This document shows positions 5,809 through 10,375 of a stretch of 10,375 bases of DNA, piece by piece (the first letter of the stretch is position 1; every line of letters starts with the position of its first letter). Under the pieces are notes generated by a model. The model worked only from the letters and a program-made list of their open reading frames with translations. It made no database searches and had not been told where the DNA came from. The position numbers were made by a program, and so were the translations under genes. This DNA comes from JBGTCY01 sp041748615 (GTDB lineage Bacteria; Bacteroidota; Bacteroidia; Chitinophagales; CAIOSU01), in the NCBI GenBank assembly GCA_041748615.1, contig JBGTCY010000211.1:1-10375 (forward strand). The letters run 5' to 3'.

Positions 5809-7815
5809 ATGAAAAATTACTCAATGAAGCTGTTTATCTGCTTCTTCATCTTTGTTATTCCGGCATTCATTCAAAAATCTTCCGCCAATCCCGATTTTGA
5901 ATTGCGCAGAAACCAATACATTGCAACTACTCTTGCTGCGCCCACCGGTGACAAATTGATTTTACAGGCGTATGAGGGATTGCCGCTTGATACGACAACC
6001 CTCAATAACATCCTCGACAGACTGTTCACAAAAACTACCAGCGACTTTGACATTGTTAAACTGATTCGGGTATTATTTTTCACGAATGGAAATTATGACA
6101 GTCAGATTTTGCCAGTTTTATATTCAGTTCCCTATTGGCTAACCAAGAGCGACACCACCAGAAATTACTGGTCGGAAAATCACATGATTATGTGGATGTC
6201 TTCCGACTGGCTGTTGCATGAAAGGTATGGAAAAATGATTGACGCCAATTTGGACTCAAGATTGCGTCACTACCTGAAGTTGAAAAATCAATTCGGGTTC
6301 TACGAATTTTTCTCTCCGGTGTATGCGCCATACAGCTTAAGCGGCTTACTGAACCTCGCTGATTTTGCACAGGATGCTGAAATCAAACTATTGGCTACTC
6401 AGGCTGCTGAGCGATTACTGAAAGAATTATTAATGCTGACTAATGATGTCGGAGTTTGTTTTCCTACAGCCGGAAGGGCTTATCCGGGTCAATACAATAC
6501 ACCTTATAACCTAAATCATAATAATTTGATTTACCTGCTCACGGGCTTAGGCGATGCACCGCAAACGGTTTCTCATGCCGGAGGTTTTCTGGCAACCACG
6601 GCTCTGCCTGTTGATGATATCATCGCATCCCGCACAATTCAGTTGGATACGCTTTACCAAATCGGACATTCCTTAGACAGCGGTTTTGTCATCAATGATA
6701 GTCTGACAGATTTAGACAGAATTATTTTTCAATGGAGTTCAGGCGGGTATTTTCATCCTGCCGTTGCAGGCGAAACCGCTCTGTTGCTCGTGGATTCCAA
6801 TCTCTTGAATCATGTTGATTTTACGTTGCTGCGACCGCTTTCCATCCTTTCGCCTCAAGGATTTCCGGCTATCGCTCAATCATTGAGTTCCATTTCAAAA
6901 AGTACAGTCATCAGCGGACAGGATATTGCCATATTCAAAGACCATTCTGTGACGCTTTCTTCCGCGCAGGATTTCTGGAAGGGAAAAGTGGGATTTCAAC
7001 AACATCCCATCATGGCTGCCGTGGGAACAACAGCCGTTTACTTAGGCTCCGGTGAACCAAAAACAAACTGGCTTAACAGGAATTCTAATAATGCCAACAC
7101 CCATTTGCCTTATATAGCACAGAAAAAAAACATTGCGCTCGTGATGTATCGTCCTGAAATCACCGAGGATTGGCTGGGGCAATCATTCAACAGGAAAGAA
7201 GTGGCTTTGCATTGGAAAGAAAATGATTTTGATGAGGTAGTCACCGATAGTTTGTGGCTTTTTGGCAGGCAGAACAACAGTTATGTTGCCGTGAGAAGAA
7301 GCTGCAGCGGTGAAATAAATGGTGTGCGGGCTTGCCCGACCAATGGCGGACAAACCTGGATTCTTGCTGTCGGAAACAACCTGATGTATGGCAGTTTTGA
7401 AGATTTTCAAAATACTTTTTCACAAGCGCACTATGAAGAAGAATGGTTTACCGATTCCGTGACAACCAATTTGGTTTATTACGCTAAAATCACGGTGGAC
7501 AGCCTCACTTTGGAATATGCCTGGAATGCTGACCATTTTTTCAATGCTGAGAATCGTCCAGCTTTGATTGAAAAAACTCCTCTCAAATTATTCCCGAATC
7601 CGGCTGATGAATTCCTGACCATGCAATGGAATGATTCCGGCAAACAAACATTAGTTGAGATTTACAACCTGTCCGGCCAACGTGTATTTCAATCTGTTAC
7701 TGACAGGAATGAAATGCAAGTGCCGGTGAAAAATTTCAAGGAAGGAATTTACGCGATCAGAATTTCCGATGATTTTGGAAATAGCGAGTTTAAACGGATG
7801 ATGGTTGTGCATTAA
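5809..7815 (+). CDS. Secreted T9SS-sorted protein, possible alpha/alpha-toroid polysaccharide-lyase-like enzyme
   Basis: The N-terminus (residues 1-26, hydrophobic KLFICFFIFVIPAFI, then SSA-N) is a clear signal peptide. Residues 592-668 form a type A T9SS sorting domain (LKLFPNPADEF, VEIYNLSGQRVFQS, FKEGIYAIRI, FKRMMVVH), so the protein is bound for the cell surface or medium. The N-terminal half is helix-rich and contains NYWSENHMIMWMSSDWLL (119-136). SENHxxM-type helices of this kind occur in alpha/alpha-toroid enzymes of the alginate lyase and heparinase type. The following region (about 390-580), including GFQQHP (395-400) and AQKKNIALVMYRPE (437-450), reads as beta-sandwich and suits the second domain of such enzymes. 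I cannot identify the catalytic residues or substrate. ATG 5809 is the first start; ATG 5824 (residue 6) is possible. Export is well supported; enzyme class is inference. Confidence 0.82.
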   Translation: MKNYSMKLFICFFIFVIPAFIQKSSANPDFELRRNQYIATTLAAPTGDKLILQAYEGLPLDTTTLNNILDRLFTKTTSDFDIVKLIRVLFFTNGNYDSQILPVLYSVPYWLTKSDTTRNYWSENHMIMWMSSDWLLHERYGKMIDANLDSRLRHYLKLKNQFGFYEFFSPVYAPYSLSGLLNLADFAQDAEIKLLATQAAERLLKELLMLTNDVGVCFPTAGRAYPGQYNTPYNLNHNNLIYLLTGLGDAPQTVSHAGGFLATTALPVDDIIASRTIQLDTLYQIGHSLDSGFVINDSLTDLDRIIFQWSSGGYFHPAVAGETALLLVDSNLLNHVDFTLLRPLSILSPQGFPAIAQSLSSISKSTVISGQDIAIFKDHSVTLSSAQDFWKGKVGFQQHPIMAAVGTTAVYLGSGEPKTNWLNRNSNNANTHLPYIAQKKNIALVMYRPEITEDWLGQSFNRKEVALHWKENDFDEVVTDSLWLFGRQNNSYVAVRRSCSGEINGVRACPTNGGQTWILAVGNNLMYGSFEDFQNTFSQAHYEEEWFTDSVTTNLVYYAKITVDSLTLEYAWNADHFFNAENRPALIEKTPLKLFPNPADEFLTMQWNDSGKQTLVEIYNLSGQRVFQSVTDRNEMQVPVKNFKEGIYAIRISDDFGNSEFKRMMVVH

Positions 7816-7823
7816 TGGAATCA

Positions 7824-7848
7824 AGTTTGAACAGTTGAAATTCAAACT
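7824..7848. terminator. Weak hairpin between convergent genes
   Basis: AGTTTGAA (7824-7831) and TTCAAACT (7841-7848) form an 8-bp perfect stem with a 9-nt loop, in the 36-bp gap between two converging stop codons. The position suits a bidirectional terminator. The stem is AT-rich and no T-tract follows on either strand, so support is modest. Confidence 0.35.
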
Positions 7849-7851
7849 CAT

Positions 7852-8763
7852 TCAAGGCATTAAAAAATTAACCGCCCTCTGAATGACCTCCACTTCAATC
7901 GGTCCGTATCCCGCGAATTCACCATCCATATCAATGGTACATTCCTCGATGGTTTCAATCTTGCAAAAAGGAGAAGATAAATAAGTCACTTCCGGATGTT
8001 GAATCAATTGACCTTTCCGTACCGCGCCCTGATGTTTGATATAGTCGAACAAACTGACATTCGCGAGATTCACGATTTGCATTTCACCGTCATCAGGCGC
8101 AGCCTGCGGAGCGATACATAGTCCGCTGCCAAAATACTTTCCATTTGCCATCACCACAATCAACACTTTTCCTTCCCATGTATAATCTCTTGCAGTAATC
8201 CGTACTTTCCGATGACGGTAATCAAGAAAGGTGAGGATAATCGCTTTCACATAACTCAGCGTTGAACCCAATAACTTGCTGCTGTTATTCACGCGTTGCG
8301 AAACATAACCGCCAATGCCGATGTCCGTGATATTCATGCAAAATCTTTCTTCCGGCAGGCGGTTGGTATTCGTAAAATTTGTTTTCAAAACATCTAAGGA
8401 TTTTGTTTGCCCTTTTTTCAACAAATCCGTAAGTTGTCTGAAATCCGCTTTGATGCCAATGGTTTTGCAAAAATCATTTCCCGTTCCTTTTGGGAACACT
8501 CCAATAGCAGACTGTCTTCTGATTTCACGCGGGCACTGCATATATCCGTTCATCACCTCATTCAGCAACCCGTCACCACCCACAGCGATAATATATTTTG
8601 CCTGATTCATCAGCGCGTCATAAGTGATTTTAGTAGCATGACGAGGTTCTGATGTTTCAATAAATACAGGATGCTCGTGGATAGATGCTAACTGCTTCAA
8701 TCTTTTCACAACGCTTTTTTTCGCGCTCATTTTCCCATGAATCACAAATACAATTTTACTCAT
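7852..8763 (-). CDS. Diacylglycerol kinase-like lipid kinase (YegS/BmrU/DgkB family)
   Basis: This is a soluble lipid kinase that would phosphorylate diacylglycerol or a related membrane lipid at the cytoplasmic face. Numbered from the ATG at 8763, the ATP-binding VGGDGLLNEVMNG is at 61-73, the second signature GTGNDFCK at 93-100, the DIGIGGYV strand at 147-154, APDDGE at 222-227, and the C-terminal IDMDGEFAG at 277-285. The 303-aa length is normal for the family. The reading frame extends to an ATG at 8811, but that start would add 16 residues not expected before the first Rossmann-like strand (MSKIVFVIHG) and would overlap the upstream gene by 37 bp. The 8763 start leaves an 11-bp gap and is preferred. 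It is probably co-transcribed with the 495-aa gene. The exact lipid substrate cannot be told from sequence. Confidence 0.92.
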   Translation of the reverse strand: MSKIVFVIHGKMSAKKSVVKRLKQLASIHEHPVFIETSEPRHATKITYDALMNQAKYIIAVGGDGLLNEVMNGYMQCPREIRRQSAIGVFPKGTGNDFCKTIGIKADFRQLTDLLKKGQTKSLDVLKTNFTNTNRLPEERFCMNITDIGIGGYVSQRVNNSSKLLGSTLSYVKAIILTFLDYRHRKVRITARDYTWEGKVLIVVMANGKYFGSGLCIAPQAAPDDGEMQIVNLANVSLFDYIKHQGAVRKGQLIQHPEVTYLSSPFCKIETIEECTIDMDGEFAGYGPIEVEVIQRAVNFLMP

Positions 8764-8774
8764 TGAATATTGTT

Positions 8775-10262
8775 TTATTGAATCCCACACATTTTTTCCA
8801 TCCACCTCCAATGTAAAAATTCATCCGCGCTTTTGGCAGCGTTTTTTGAAATCTGACATGCGCTTTTAAATTCTGAAAGCGCTTTTTGTACCTCTGTATT
8901 TTGAGTGATGGATTTCAACTCAATCAACTTGATGAAGGAATCCCTGAACTGCATTTTCCCCTGAAATAATTTCGCTTGCGAGGATAAAAGTAATTTTTTG
9001 GCTTCAGGATATTTTTTCAGAATCACTAACAATTTCAATTTCGTTATCCAAACGGGTTTGCTCAAATAATTTTCTTTGTTTTTTTTCACCTTCTCGATAA
9101 TTGCATTCAATCGCTTCATCAGCGAGTCATGGTCATAGCCGGATTGCTGCGGATACATGGAAACATGAATGTTGGCAATTTCCAGATAAGCGTTGTGGAG
9201 CAGTTCATGTCTTTTGTTTGATACCAGAAATTTTAAATATTCTTTAGCAATGTTCAACCCATCGCCATAACGACCGGCTGCCACCATCATGTGAATGGAA
9301 TTATTAAAAAGGATTTCAGTTTTAAGCCGCTTCATGGGTGATTCCGGTTGAATCACTTTTTCATACAGAAGCAGCATTTCTTCCGCAGCTTCTTTGTAAC
9401 GCATCGCGTTGTAGTAAGACATTGTCTGCAATTCCATCAACCGGTAGTTCTGGGTAGCCTGCGCGGTTAAAGAATAATTCGTAGCGGGCATCTCCGGGAA
9501 TTGCTGCATCAGTTTTCGGGCAACGCCAATATGGCGGTTGGTCACATTTGTTCTATTGAGATATTCGGGGCTTCCTGCTCCCACTTTATAATAGCCTGAA
9601 ACAAAATTGTAAATCAAATTGAAACGCGGATACTGCTTGTGTTTGCGCTCAATTTTCGCCATCCGTCTGTAGAGAGGTTCAGCCGCTTTGATGCCATGCC
9701 GGAAATTGACTTCATAAATTGTGCGTGTGATATTTTTCACTTCCATGATGTCACGATATAAATTCAGGGCATCATAAAATTTTTCATGCAGCAGTTTGTT
9801 TTCCTGAATCTTATTTAACGACTGTCCGATTTGAATGCGCAAATCAATCACTTCCGGTAATAATTCAAAAATGTTTCTCGAGTAACACTTTTTTTCTGTT
9901 TGCATCAGAATTTTTTCCGCTTCCGCAAACCTGCCGTTCGCCAGCAGCAGTTTCGCTTCGAGTAATTCGTTTTCTTCTTCCGTTAAAACAAAATGAGAAA
10001 TGGTTTTTTCCGGCTTTAACTTGGTTTCAATTTTTTTTCTGAGTTTGTAATACCTGTTTTCATACACCGCGTAATCTTTATTGTCCGGCTTCGATCCATA
10101 CACATGCAGCACTGCGTCCCTCGTATTAAATGATGTTCCTTTTTGATTGATTAAAAAATCAAGCAGCATAGTCGCTTTTGGCGCATCACGAAAATAATGG
10201 CGCAATTCACTGATTTTATCTGGGGATAACTGGCGAAACTGTATGAGTAATGATGAGGACAT
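8775..10262 (-). CDS. Helical-repeat (TPR-like) protein with N-terminal winged-helix-like region, function unknown
   Basis: This 495-aa protein has no signal peptide and no membrane segments, so it is probably cytoplasmic. From about residue 95 to the end it is almost wholly alpha-helical with loosely spaced TPR-like helix pairs: ENELLEAKLLLANGRFAEAEKIL, MSYYNAMRYKEAAEEMLLLYEK and LKLLVILKKYPEAKKLLLSS all show the alternating small/large pattern. The first 90 residues are different: LLDFLINQKGTSFNTRDAVLHVYG (31-54), then YYKLRKKIETKL, resembles a winged helix or the conserved N-terminal part of a Bacteroidota TPR family whose role is unknown. A regulator with DNA-binding head and solenoid sensor is conceivable but not shown. 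The ATG at 10262 has no clear Shine-Dalgarno. The lipid kinase starts 11 bp after its stop, implying one transcript. A group II intron end lies about 50 bp upstream. Confidence 0.8.
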   Translation of the reverse strand: MSSSLLIQFRQLSPDKISELRHYFRDAPKATMLLDFLINQKGTSFNTRDAVLHVYGSKPDNKDYAVYENRYYKLRKKIETKLKPEKTISHFVLTEEENELLEAKLLLANGRFAEAEKILMQTEKKCYSRNIFELLPEVIDLRIQIGQSLNKIQENKLLHEKFYDALNLYRDIMEVKNITRTIYEVNFRHGIKAAEPLYRRMAKIERKHKQYPRFNLIYNFVSGYYKVGAGSPEYLNRTNVTNRHIGVARKLMQQFPEMPATNYSLTAQATQNYRLMELQTMSYYNAMRYKEAAEEMLLLYEKVIQPESPMKRLKTEILFNNSIHMMVAAGRYGDGLNIAKEYLKFLVSNKRHELLHNAYLEIANIHVSMYPQQSGYDHDSLMKRLNAIIEKVKKNKENYLSKPVWITKLKLLVILKKYPEAKKLLLSSQAKLFQGKMQFRDSFIKLIELKSITQNTEVQKALSEFKSACQISKNAAKSADEFLHWRWMEKMCGIQ

Positions 10263-10310
10263 TTTTGAAACTTAATTAAGGGCAGTTCTAAAAATTGATT
10301 TTTTCACGCT

Positions 10311-10375
10311 AAATAGGCAAAGGAGAGTTTCACCCCTAAGCCTCTCGAAGAACCGCACGTGACAGTGTCCCGTCA
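10311..10375 (-). mobile_element. 3' end of a group II intron (domains V-VI), truncated by window edge
   Basis: Read on the minus strand, 10375 to 10350 is the distal part of domain V. A hairpin TGACGG-GACA-CTGTCA is followed by CGTGCGGTTC, the 3' strand that pairs with the usual GAGCCG lying beyond the window. Then comes a domain VI-like segment (about 10349-10311). AGGC (10343-10340) pairs with GCCT (10318-10315), enclosing TTAGGGGTGAAACTCTCC, and an unpaired A at 10314 sits where the lariat branch point is expected. This follows the common bacterial pattern CGGTTCT..GAGAGGCTTAGGGGTGAAACTC...GCCTA. The exact 3' junction, near 10308-10311, is uncertain because the usual terminal ...CGAC/AT is not clear. 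The D5 tetraloop GACA departs from GNRA. The reverse transcriptase gene, if any, would lie outside the window. Confidence 0.75.

Noticed and set aside
8764..8811. Upstream start of the lipid kinase at 8811
   Set aside because: It would add 16 residues before the first beta strand and overlap the 495-aa gene by 37 bp; ATG 8763 gives the normal family N-terminus.
10270..10277. TTAATTAA / TAAGTTTC as a promoter -7 element of the 495-aa gene
   Set aside because: It is too close to the ATG (10262), an incomplete match to TAnnTTTG, and has no paired TTTG upstream.
1..10375. tRNA, rRNA, CRISPR arrays or defence/toxin-antitoxin modules
   Set aside because: I saw no cloverleaf with a TTCGA arm, no regularly spaced direct repeats and no such gene families.

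Overview
The window looks like chromosomal DNA of a member of the Bacteroidota. Two predicted secreted proteins (317 and 668 aa) end in a type A sorting domain of the type IX secretion system (T9SS). Intergenic DNA is AT-rich, Shine-Dalgarno sequences are mostly absent, and there are TAnnTTTG-like promoter elements. I cannot name the genus.

Layout. Positions 1-194 are non-coding and hold two perfect palindromes, at 23-46 and 61-98. Three plus-strand genes follow: an AarF/UbiB/ABC1 family protein (195-1907), a GMC-family FAD oxidoreductase (2003-3400), and 3 bp later its probable small helical subunit (3404-3796). An AT-rich gap at 3797-4055 contains a decayed inverted repeat. Two minus-strand genes come next, read from 5685 down to 4056: a T9SS-sorted secreted protein and, 10 bp behind it, a ureidoglycolate-lyase-like cupin. 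Divergent from them is a 668-aa T9SS-sorted protein that may be an alpha/alpha-toroid polysaccharide-lyase-like enzyme (5809-7815). It converges on a minus-strand pair: a 495-aa helical-repeat protein (10262-8775) followed by a diacylglycerol/lipid kinase. The right edge carries the 3' end (domains V and VI) of a minus-strand group II intron, about 50 bp upstream of the 495-aa gene.

How the genes work together. The GMC oxidoreductase and its small neighbour very probably form one enzyme. They resemble the two halves of a long-chain fatty alcohol oxidase, carried as separate genes. The lipid kinase and the helical-repeat protein are probably co-transcribed. The two T9SS proteins share an export route but not necessarily a function. 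The remainder looks like ordinary chromosomal genes and I see no defence or other multi-gene novel system. The best leads are the palindromes, the group II intron end, the split oxidoreductase and the unassigned 668-aa secreted protein.
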